A stretch of 64,000 nt of DNA, taken from Trametopsis cervina (taxonomy: Eukaryota; Basidiomycota; Agaricomycetes; Polyporales; Irpicaceae). This document shows positions 11,424 through 21,900 of this stretch, in pieces (the first letter of the stretch is position 1; the number at the start of each line of letters is the position of its first letter). The notes under the pieces were generated by a model. That model did no database searches and was not told the origin of the DNA. It worked only from the letters and a program-made list of their open reading frames with translations. The position numbers and the translations under genes are program-made. The stretch covers positions 810,974-874,973 of the forward strand of contig MU278355.1 in NCBI GenBank assembly GCA_022385755.1. The letters run 5' to 3'.

Positions 11424-12246
11424 TCAATTGCCAGGAGCATCTCCTGTCCCCTTCTTCTCCTTCAACGTATCTGGAGAGTTGACAGCAACTTTGGTCGTCC
11501 CTGCAGCAGCCGATAACGCAGTGCGGTCAGCTCTGATATGGCCCGCGACCTTCGCCTTGCGGGGTGTGTGGCGGGAGGTGATATTGAGTTGGGGGTATGT
11601 TGTTCTCAGGTTACTGAGGATTTCGTGTAGCTTCGCCGGAATAGGATCTTTGTAACCAGTTTTCCCGTCCACTAGCCGGCAGACCTCCAGGAAATCCGAG
11701 GCAATGACTACAGACCTACTAGCGACTCCATCGCGTAGCATCTCAGCGAGGCAGCGAAGGCCAGCGATGACGGCCGCGAATTCGCCGTCGCTGGAACTAT
11801 ACATTTCTCCAAGATGGTACCATATGTCGATTATGGCGACCACTGATTGGCGTGCACCGGTCTTGTAGACTTCAATATAGGCTGCACCGCCGGCTCGACC
11901 GTTGCTGCGAGGGCCGTCGGTATGGATTATCATGCCTAAGAGGCTGTTTTTCGGCGTCGCCTGCTGGACAAGTGCGACACACTTTGGGGTCTCGAGTTGG
12001 ACCGCGCGCATGAGTGCCTGATGAGAAGGTGGACTGGAGCTTAGCTCCTATGTAGCGAACTCATTAGTAAGTTGATGCGGCCGCATATTGCATGAAGACA
12101 CATACCTTGGTGGCCTTGGTCGCGACACATCTTCCTGCCAGGTGTGGTGGAATGAGTCGTCGGGGTACGGCAATGCGTGAGCGCAATGGCGACGCTAATG
12201 AGAATCGGAGCATATTTGTACGTGAGGCGATACGAAGTCGATGCAC
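11424..12246 (-). CDS. Lone RNase H-fold protein
   Basis: Two exons (12106-12246, 11424-12017) give 244 residues in frame. The second exon carries an RNase HI-like domain: first acidic residue in IIHTDG, the Glu in SSSDGEFAAVIAG, the third acidic residue in VIASDFLEV, and a final His/Asp region in SRHTPRKAKVAGHIRADRTA. All four acidic positions expected of the fold are present, though the last motif departs from the usual GNE.AD. No reverse transcriptase or integrase is next to it. Such stand-alone domains are frequent in basidiomycete genomes and may be domesticated retroelement pieces. The 5' end is uncertain: a coding-like minus-strand segment at about 12475-12605 may be another upstream exon. 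Confidence 0.65.
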
Positions 12247-12474
12247 TTGCCCTCACTTATAACGCCCTCGAACTCGTAGTGTTATGCTTCCCATTGGCCA
12301 CAGGCGACCATTACGTGCCGTACGGTATGCGTCACCCATCTGCATCGGCGAGCAGGCGTACGCTAGTGCGTGGATCCGCGTCTGTTCGAATGCTATTACT
12401 CTGCTTCTGAGGAGCACGGCTACCGAAGAACATAAACAGAAGGCGTCCGACTTACTGAACGGGATACGGAGTTT

Positions 12475-12605
12475 CCGCTCGGATCCTACGAACTTGACCT
12501 ACTTCGAAATAGTCAATAGGAGATTCCGTGCGCGCAGGCGGCGTCGGAGCACCAGGGACCTCGCATATGTCGTTGTAGGCATTACTGGTGTATACTTTCC
12601 TTGAA
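12475..12605 (-). other. Coding-like segment, possible 5' exon of the RNase H-fold gene
   Basis: On the minus strand this stretch is open and shows coding-type base composition (G-rich first, G-poor second codon positions). It is bounded by a plausible acceptor near 12605 and a strong GTAAGT donor near 12458. I could not connect it to the downstream exon in a unique phase. A plus-strand frame over the same bases is also open but has a weaker composition signal. Confidence 0.3.
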
Positions 12606-12888
12606 ACAGTCCGGGGAGGAGAAGAAATACTGTCCCGAGCAAAACGTGGCTGAATGAGAGCTTCTCGCGCAGCACATCCCGAGAAGAGGTTCTCCAAAGA
12701 TATCAGAAACGATAGATAAAACGAGGACATACAGGAGCCGGGACAGGCCACTGAGACAGGACTCTATCTGCCTAGCGTCGGGTTGAGACCAATCGCGTGT
12801 CACACTCTGGGGTCGTTGGAAGTGCAATTGGATTGTGTCTGTTACGGGAGACACTGTATACTTGTCCAGTCTGTGCAACATTTATTAT

Positions 12889-15800
12889 TTGGGTGGTGGT
12901 AGCGTTGAAAGATGTGTACCCGAAGTGGCTCTGACGCAGACAAACCTGTGACAACGCGGTTCGTAATGGCGTGACAAAATGGTAAGAATCCTGGCTTACA
13001 GTGTGATGAGGAAGTCACACATATCGCCTCGGCTGCAGTGTGTAATACGAGTCAACCCCTATCGGTCACTCAGTCATTTCATAGGCTGACTTGTGTCAGA
13101 CGAGCACACAGGACTTTGCTTGACTTGCTATACCTTCGCCGACCCAATGATAAGAGCAGGGAAATCCGGTATGATGTTGTGGAAACAGCGTAGGCTGTGC
13201 TGCCGGCAGTCTGAGTTTATTAGGGACCCTTCGGCAGCGTCTTACCCTTGAATGCAACCAAGCCTCTAAGTCTGTGTTTCTCGCTGCACTCATCGCCTTC
13301 ACAATTCATGATACCTCTCACCGCCTCCGTTCGTCGTCTGGCTACGCGTCGCGTTCTTCTACAGCGCGTCGAATACGCGTCAAGAGGCAGGTTACTCACA
13401 AGCGCAGTCGTACCGGCAAACCGATGGGTCCGTCCTATCACGCACTCTGCTATCTTGCGCAACGAAGCGCAGAAGCCAAAGCCTGCAGAAACACAGCCAG
13501 ATAGTCCAACAGTGGTCGCAGATGTCGAAGAAGCAAGGCCAACACTTCCAGCACCTGTGGCACCGCCGGCGGGAGGATATGGTGGCGGTCAGTTTACCAC
13601 TGGGTCAAGCGTGGTGGATACACTGTTGACGACCATAGTCGGACTGAGCATGTGTGAGTGATTTGATTATATCGCAGCTGAGCAGAGAGGATAGCGACCA
13701 GCAAGCATGACTGGTCAATAATGCACGTTCTCCCTCACCTCGGTGCCTTGTCAGTCGGCTGTGCCTGGATCGCATTTGGAGTGAACCGTATCGTACATGC
13801 GTTCAGACATACTAACCCAATGCGCTACAGTATTCTTTGGTGGTGTGGCCTATGTGTCGTGGTACAAGGCCAACGTGCTCGACAAGGTGCTGCATAATCC
13901 ACTACTTGTTGATGATGCTTCACCAAACTTACTCAGTGACAATAGATTGAATTGGCCTTCACTGCCGGATACGACCCTGCATTAGAGTTGGCTACCCGTG
14001 CAAAGAAACATGAGAAGGTAGAAGATAACAACTCTTGGGATATCGACATCCCATGGACCGAGCACCTACGCCGCAACGACCAAGACAAAATGGATGCGAT
14101 TGTGAATGGACAAGAAATTGGCCATTATTTCTTACTGATAGGCCCGAAGGTTAGAACTCCATAGCTGGATGCAACACTTAGTTCAATGCCTTACGGGATG
14201 TATGTCAGGGAACAGGAAAGACTACCATGCTGTATGACGCCATGCAGGCCAATCACGCAGAAGGCGTGTCGATTTGCGAAGCTCACCCTGATCTGGAAGT
14301 ATTTCGCCTGCGACTCGGGAAAGCATTGAATTATGAGTACCACGAAGATTCGCAGACTGGTCTATTCCAGCGAAGAGACCCAAGAGAAGGTGAGCATGGC
14401 CGGCCATGAGCGGGCATGACCCAAACTGACCGTTTTTGGCCCGCCATTTACGCTAGGTGGTCCTGCTCTTGATATCGAGAGAGGTGACGTGATCCTGGTT
14501 ATGCCTGTCAAACACGCTGCTCATCTCTGCTTGTTTGATTCCAGCCCTGAACAAGCTTGAGAAAGTGGCGTTGCGTTATTCTGACAAGAAAGGCCGGCCC
14601 TTAGTCTTGATTTTGAACAATGTCCATTTTCTGAAGAATGACGATGAGGGCCAAAATATACTCTTACAGTTCCAACAACGAGCGGAGGCGTGGGCAGCTA
14701 GTGGTAAGACTGTCATGTGACTGCGATTAAGACCCTACTGAACCTGTATTGAAACAGGCATCCTGACTATCGTCTTCAGCTCGTAAGTACTAGATGACAT
14801 ATTGATGGCATCCTATCATGACCGTTGTCAACCAGCGATGACTTTTGGCCTTTTCTCCTCATGCGTAAGTGCGAGATACTCAAGTCTGGCCTCTGTTACT
14901 GACGTGCCCACCAGGTAAAACGGCCAGCCGTATGCATGTAAGCGACATTGCTGATTGCTTCCGCAGATTTATGACCTCTAGCTCTGACTCTGGGTTCCAA
15001 GGTCATCTCCGTGCAAGATCTGAACGCCAGAGAGGCATTGTCTGCCTCTGTAAAGCTGCGAAAGAGTGCACATCGGTCTCCAGAGAAGGAGGATGCCTTC
15101 AGGACGGCGATCAGCTATGTTGGTGGACGTCTGTCATACCTCACGAAAGTCGCCAAGCATCCAGACATGATAGGCCACGCAGAACACTTGCTCGCCATAG
15201 AAAAGGCGTGGTTGACGAGCCAGATAGGCCTCATTCCAGACCACGACGACGATGTCATGGACGAGGTCGGTCGTAGTAACGTACTATCGAGTATCATCGA
15301 ACCCGGTTAACTTGTAGCCACTAGCAAAAATGGAGTTCGTGCTCCTGGCTGCTACTTCGAGAATTCGTGAAGATACGACGGGAGGCTGAGGAAGAGCTTC
15401 AGGTAGAAATCGATGCGGGCAGAAAGACTAAAGAGGCGTTGCTGGATCTTCCTCTGCCTAGGCTCTCATACGTGAGCGATGATCCTGCATATTGTCCGCG
15501 GGCCCTGACCTTGACTGAATGCGATACGCGTCTCGCAGTACAAGTGTCGACAAATCATGACCCGCACAGACTTCCTCGACGGTGAGTTCGCGTTTCGCGC
15601 TCATATCCGCGCCTTCGTCTTCGTGCCCAAACTTACGCGCTGCGCCAGACTTGGACCGCGCGAACATCATCGCAATGGACGTGAGTGTCCCGCTTACTTT
15701 GTGTGCATGCCTAATTCATCAGGAACCAACGTTCGGACCGCAGATCAACCACGATGTGACCCCTGATTCGGAGCTTCTTCTGCGTGCTGCTCGCGAAGTC

Positions 15801-16291
15801 GTAGAAGAAGAGGGCTTTGACGAGCAATTGGATAGTGTGAGAGACAGAGTCGATGAGATCGAGAGTCTGCACCGAACGCGGGAGCTTACGGTACGTCTTT
15901 GCGACTCGCGCACTCCGCGGTCCAGGCTTAATGTCACTAATTGCACCTTACCTTCCTATCAACAGTTCAAGGACGTGAACACCGGCGACCGCATCCGGTT
16001 GACCGTCGATAAAGGAGGCGCACTCCTCATTGAAGACGGTTCTTCATAAGCGAGCATACGCCTTGCACTATGACTGTGTACAACACACCATCCTTCCTCT
16101 CTCATCTCATGTATTCCCCGAGTCTGGCACGCGGATCCCGGTATCTATCTCTATCTCTATCCTCGATGGCGATTCATTCAATCGCTTACACTTACACCGT
16201 TATCGCGCCAACCAATCTCGTCCCCGTGATCAGTGGACCACCGTCACGCTAATCAATGCTCGGCGTGTGTTTTTGGTGTTCGCCAGGCTAC
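12889..16291 (+). repeat. Segmental duplication, copy A (intact)
   Basis: This segment is repeated in inverted orientation at 41266-43926. Similarity begins near GGGTGGTGGTAGCGTTG (about 12893) and ends at GTTCGCCAGGCTAC (16278-16291). It therefore covers the promoter, all exons and introns, and about 240 bases downstream of the AAA ATPase gene. Introns and flanks are conserved as well as exons, so it was copied as DNA and not through mRNA. The other copy lacks bases equivalent to about 13382-13858. Confidence 0.85.
13308..16049 (+). CDS. Mitochondrial AAA/P-loop ATPase with C-terminal winged helix
   Basis: About 14 exons. The N-terminus (MIPLTASVRRLATRRVLLQR) is Arg-rich and lacks acids, as in a mitochondrial presequence. 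A hydrophobic segment spans the first intron (TLLTTIVGLS joined to MLFFGGVAYVSW), so it is probably anchored in the inner membrane. Walker A is GPKGTGKTTM, split by an intron near 14160-14210; Walker B is in LVLILNNVHFL near 14600. The C-terminal third fits the winged-helix domain seen behind this ATPase in fungi and ends IRLTVDKGGALLIEDGSS. The start at 13308 is preferred over 13248 because it gives a cleaner presequence. The biochemical role is not established. This is the intact member of an inverted duplicated pair. Confidence 0.85.
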
Positions 16292-16319
16292 AGTACCGCA
16301 GTTTCCTGGAGGTGGCTGA

Positions 16320-16732
16320 AATCTCAGATTGGGGTCTGCTACAGTATCTGGGCCGTTCGCCCTTGTGGCTGAAAGAGCCCGGCCACGCGGTATTCGCATG
16401 AAAAACTTTCTCCAACGGCTTCGCGGCGACTGCATAGTACTCGCGAACAGAAGCGAGAGAGTGCGCCAGACGACAGGGTCGAAGGACGAGGTGTTTGTGC
16501 TTGAGAACCCTGTCCTCATTGATATGTCGTGAAACTGGTCCTCAGTCTTCAACATTTACTTCGCAGTCCCAGAACCCTTGAAGACTGCATACTGGAGCAG
16601 GACGGTAAGCTGCCGTATCCCATGTGCGTTGCTCGTGGCCTGCGTACCTTGTCGTTCGAATTTCAAACCCCCGAAGTACAATATCCGCCAGTCGAGATAC
16701 GGGCTTCTTGCACAGTGCAAGTAACCCGTTGA
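16320..16732 (+). other. Possible orphan 3' end of a gene at the duplication edge
   Basis: Three pieces (about 16322-16392, 16430-16522, 16567-16602) plus a last exon ending with TGA at about 16732 join over GT..AG introns into one open frame, with segments such as SKDEVFVLENPVLID and RTLEDCILEQD. No start or upstream exon can exist to the left, because that DNA is the duplicated ATPase flank. If real, it is a gene truncated by the duplication; no family recognised. Confidence 0.3.
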
Positions 16733-17151
16733 ATAGAAACCACCGGAAGAGCTCGCCGATGGAGTTTATTAGATGCGTACAACGCTCCTACAACGTTCCT
16801 AGCGCAGTACGCCCTTTCATTTGCGCCCCTTGAAATGGCTGATGTATGCTGAGCAAAGTTCACTTGCACGCGCAGTGAACGCTTTCCACTACACCTGCCT
16901 GCCGGAATACCTGAACGAAGTTTCTTCGATACCCATTTCGGACGCTCACGGCCTCATTGCATATACATATACACCCTGGCTGGCTACAGCGTAGGCAATC
17001 AGTTGGATATGGATACGCCGAGGAACAAAACGTGTACAGGGCGGGCGGGCCCCGGGCGCTTCAACCCCAACGTGTTTTTATTCTATGTCCGTCCGCCCTC
17101 CCTGCCTGTTCGATGAGTTCGAAATGTCTGATGTAGCCTTTTTACAAGGGA

Positions 17152-17177
17152 CTCTCGTCTCGTCTCGTCTCGTCTCA
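17152..17177. repeat. TCTCG pentanucleotide microsatellite
   Basis: About five perfect tandem copies of TCTCG, lying in otherwise unremarkable intergenic DNA. Confidence 0.85.
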
Positions 17178-18730
17178 GTAATCTGTCAAGGAACATTCGG
17201 ATTCGATTGCCACACGTCCGTTAAGCCCGACACATAACAACACAACGGACCCTCCCATTCCATTTGAGCGCATCAGTACAGCACTGTTGGTGGAGGCGTC
17301 AGACAGTCTCGTTTCGTCCCTACAGTACCCTGATCCCGCCCTGGACGACGCCCGCGATGGCTGTCCTCCTCTCCTCCCCAGGGCGGTCGGCGACTCCTCT
17401 AGTGCAGGTCCCCGCCACCGAGTTCCCGATACTGTGACAATATATGGGCCACTTACATCACTATCACTCCGGAAGCAACACGACAGCTTGTAGCTAGTCT
17501 TGCACGGAATCTTCCTCGCAGGTCCGTCTGCCTCATGTTATAACTGTGTCAATTCTGACAGACACTCTAGCGTCCCGATTGTAGACGGCTGGTCAGTCTA
17601 CCGAGCTGCCTGTCCCGGTGAGCGATAGCCAGCGCACTGCTTGCTGAGTTGGAATGATTCCGGTACACGTGTACGGTCCATGCCTCCGACCAGTCCCTCC
17701 ATCACCAGACGACCTGTCCTAGCAATCGGGGATACTGTAATTTAGACGATTGAGGGCCTAAATCTTCGGGATTTTACCACCACCAACAAATCATCATGGC
17801 GTGCTCGACCGCTGCCATTGTGCTGTAGTGGGCAGATGTTCCATCAGTCGTACTGTACTGTATTTAACTACTAACTACTGCCGACGACGTTCTTCTGCCG
17901 ACCGCGGCCCCCGACGTACTACTGTATTACTTTAGAACACAGTAGAAGGCTTGCGATACAGTAGTACGATACCACTCACTCCGATGGCAAAACCTGCTAC
18001 GATCCGGATCTCGAGGCTAATTGATTTGCGCCTCGTCTGATCTTGTCTTGGTGTGCATGATGATGTCTAGTTCAGTTTTAGTGGTATCAGTATCGATGCG
18101 CGATACCATCCCAGTGGTGGCGGGTCTCCCATCAATTGAAAGCTCGGTGACAGGGCGCGCAAGGTACTGGAACGGTAACGTCGGGAATATGGAGGGACGG
18201 ATGGGTTTGTTTGCATTCTTCATCACCGCTAGAGCAACTATCAGCGCGACAATCTGTCTTCGTGGTCTGCTTGGACGCTCCGCTCAATGCAGGTACTGTG
18301 GGGACCCACAGGGCAGCACAGCATCCGCCGTACTTGGATAACTCTGGGGCAGAGCACCATTGTCTCTGCAGCCGAACCGACCCAGGTACAGTACAGCGAG
18401 GCCAAGCCAAGCCAGTCCACGTCAGCTTACGGTGCAGGATCGACCGCGATATTTGGCAGGCCGTCGGCTGTTCTTCCCATTTGTCTAGCGTAGGCAAATA
18501 TGCTGTCTGTTGTTGTTGGTGTTGGGACACGAGGGCTGAGCCTCTGCGCCCTGAGTGGCTGCGATCGCGGGGTTAGCTAACACTATCATGACAATTTCGG
18601 GCTTCTGTCGTACTCGGTATTCGGACCCTGCGTGATATATCCCGTGTCCGTCCGGAAATACAAGAGGAAGACAGCAGGGTTTGCTATTGTAGCGGAAGCA
18701 GGGATACGCCTAGCTCTACAGTAATACAAC

Positions 18731-18950
18731 AAGAACAGTTACCTCCGTGGCTAGGATGGTTGTATGGATAGAAGGAGCCAATCGCGGAGCAGTACGCCAA
18801 CATTTTTGCAAAAGCGGTGAAGAAACCGCAGCCCATGATAGTCAAGAACTTACCTCCGTTTGGGGGTGGCTACAACGGAGGAGCCAATCGTGAGGCAGAT
18901 TGCTAACATTTTTGAAAAGCGGTGAAGAGACCGCAGTCTCGATAGTTGGG
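18731..18950. repeat. Two tandem ~110-base units with conserved hairpins
   Basis: Unit 1 is about 18731-18844 and unit 2 about 18845-18950. Both contain ACCTCCGT, GGAGCCAATCG, AACATTTTTG and GCGGTGAAG followed by ACCGC. The last part forms the same short hairpin in each unit (GCGGT stem, six-base loop, ACCGC), with the loop differing by one base (GAAGAA or GAAGAG). Unit 2 also has a seven-base stem CCTCCGT/ACGGAGG enclosing its first part. Role unknown; it could be a decayed repeat element or part of a structured RNA. Confidence 0.7.
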
Positions 18951-21900
18951 CCACACATCTTGATATCCTATTAAGGGGTCTGCCGAGTGCAATACGCTAT
19001 TAGCATCGAATAATTAATCAGGTGGAGGACAGGACAGGACACAGCACCACCGATCTGATGTATCCGCTCACGGTTGCTCTCAGCGGGGGAACGTGATAGT
19101 AGGTTCCCGAGCAACGCAGAAGGGGCTACAAGATTTGGTTGTGAATGTTCAGTGGATTTCTGAATGGCGAGATCAACGAGGATCTGCGAGGCGGTACCAG
19201 GGGCTTCGACGGTCCTTGGGTGATGTCATCTGCTCAATAATGTAGCAGTCATAGAACCACAAGGACTGTGGGCACATGGATATCAGCATATTTGGCTTTG
19301 CCGGAATAGACGAGACGATACGGCAGCAGCATATTCCGGTTGAGGCCAGCTGTCATCGTCTGCTGAGGAGGTGAACATTTACACACGCAAAACCTGTGCA
19401 GTGGCTGCTTCGGCTTCCTCCATCGATCATATATCCCGAGGACGCGATCTTGTTGAGCGATGACTGCCAATGTGGGTGTGTTGAGTGTTGTGGCTGGCTC
19501 CTCTTACACCACTACTGGGCGATAGGTCTGGATCATTGGTGCGTCCCAGGCCTGAGAGAGAGGGAGCTGGATGACGGCGTTCTCGGATGCAAACATAACT
19601 ATGAGTGTTGACACGTAGATGTCATCCTATGGAGGAGCCTGCGGTCTGTCTTTCATCGGTGACATCGTCGTCGTCAAATGCAACCGCCAGCTCCCCCACT
19701 CGTCTCCAATCTGGACTGAGCGAGATGAGTCCTCACGTGGGGTGTAGATGGATAAGATGCAATACTGTACTAGTTGCAACTCAATCTCAGCGATCAGATA
19801 TTGACGGGTCACATGGCAGAGTCTCACGTACCATTACAGCAGTAGGATCATCTTTAGGTTAGGTCCCACACTTCGCCCCTTACAGCATAGGGAAGAACAA
19901 GAACCCTGAGCTGCAAAAGATTGCGGAGCATCTCATCTGAAGGCGCGCGTCACCAGCCCAACCGCTGAAACGTAGCGCTGCCCTTCGTTCGTAAGCACGA
20001 CGGCGCTGTGGCGGCCTGGAACTTACAGCTGATGACCACGAACGCAAGAGGACCCATGCCAGAGCGGAAGAACTTACCCAACCCGCCCCGAGAGCAGTCG
20101 GAATATCGACCGCGCTCCGTGCGGTTTTTGTGGTCGTGGCGGCTTCGAGGTGGGACTCGGTGATTAGTCGCGAGAAACGCCTGGGGGAAGGGCGACAGAG
20201 GGGTGGCAGGTGCGCAGACACGGCGTCGAGAGAAGAAGTTCCCTGTTCAGCGGGTACGTGATACCGAGGGACACTCTGGGCATAATATACACGCTGCACA
20301 GCCCTTCGCCGACGTGTTAGTTCCCTTGGCGTAGCGTCGTGTACGTGTGGCGCGGCGGCCGCACACCTGTACTATAACCCTACGTTAAAGCCGGGGCGAG
20401 CTGCGCAAGGCCGATGCGGATGGGTGGGTGAGAGCGTAAGGGCGCACGCAGATGCCGTACCTGAGAATCGAAGGGTGCATTCATCAGAGCAGCAGCCTGA
20501 GCAAAAAGATGCGAGAGGTGAGAGAACAGGGTCGTCCGTCCGGCGATGGTACTGTATATGGGAAACTGTATACAGAATGGCCATACAGGCCTCTCGTAGA
20601 CCACTGATCTTCCAGGAGAACAGAAGAAGACGTGAAGAAGGAAGACGCAACTCGCCCCCTCGTGTCAGCGGCACCGCGTTCTTGTGAGGGACGGTGCGGC
20701 GGGAAAATTGCGCGGGAGGTATAGAATAGGATAGGGTTAAGTGAACTCGCCTGCGCCGTTGGTTGGCTATACATGTCCAGCTTCGCATGGACTACGCACA
20801 GGGCGCACAGTACGGTACCCTTTTCTGTTTCTTGGGGGCATAGGGGTATGAACGGCGGCACTCCCGGGCGCAGTACAGTAAGTACATGCAAGAGCCATTC
20901 TGCGTCCCTCCGAACACAAGTACCACGTACGCACCGCTCCATTTCCGTCTGCGGCGACAGAAGAAGGTTGAGGCTCTTCGCCCATACTTGTGCCGCCACA
21001 TACAGTAGCTGCCGTCTTGTCATTACGACTCGACATTTGGGTTTCATCGTCATTGAGTGACGCTGCGCCTCCTCTCCTCTCCTGTAATGTGATAGTCAGT
21101 CCAGTATGACTTGTCAATATTGGCAGTAGATGAGAACATAGCCTGAACACTTACGAAAACGCCTGAGGACTGAGGACAATGGCCGCCACGAGAGAGAGAC
21201 CTTCGGGTAGATCCGTGACGGGAGACCAGGTCTTCGGCGGATCCCGCTGAATATCGTACACCTCCCAAGCCATGCCAGGAAAGTCAAAGAGGAAGGCGAT
21301 GCAAGGGCCATCTTTCGCATCACTGTTCCGTTCGTCAAGAAACGTGCAGCGGACATCATGCCGACGCGCGTCGGGAGTGTGGGCCCGACCCGCGCAGGAT
21401 CACCGACGGTCGTGCTACTACTGTTGAATGTTCAGTTAGCGCAGCGCCGGGAAGTTTTTCAGAACTGGATGTGTATATGTATCAGCGTAGAATGGTACGG
21501 TATGACTCGATTTCCAGGAAGCGTATCATACATCCGTTGTTGAGCAAAACAGAAGTGAGTGAAGGCTTCGATCTGTCGTTTCAGCCCGAACAGCGTAAGC
21601 TCGAAACCGCCCCCTATCCATCACCGTTGAAAGTCAAAAAGCAACGCTCACCCTAACAGTTATCTCTATTCTGTTGTGACCGGACTGCCATGCCGATCTT
21701 TCACCGTACCGTATGGTGATGGTCTGTCCTATCCCAGGGTATCCGTAAAGGGAATCGGCGTTGAAGTCACATTCCCCAATGCGGTAGCAGAAACAAGACG
21801 AGCAACAGAACACAACAGAACAGAGCAACCCGTCCGTCGGCCGTGTCTTCGCATCCGACCCTATCCTAGTACAGCATGCCAAAACACGAGGCTAGCGGGA

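Noticed and set aside
12177..12604. Plus-strand ORF with a segment containing TATEEHKQKASDLLNG.
   Set aside because: It lies antisense to the RNase H-fold gene's 5' part. The minus strand over the same bases has the stronger coding-type composition, so I treat the plus frame as a shadow.
17152..17177. CRISPR-like or regulatory repeat.
   Set aside because: It is a simple pentanucleotide run without spacers, in a eukaryotic genome.
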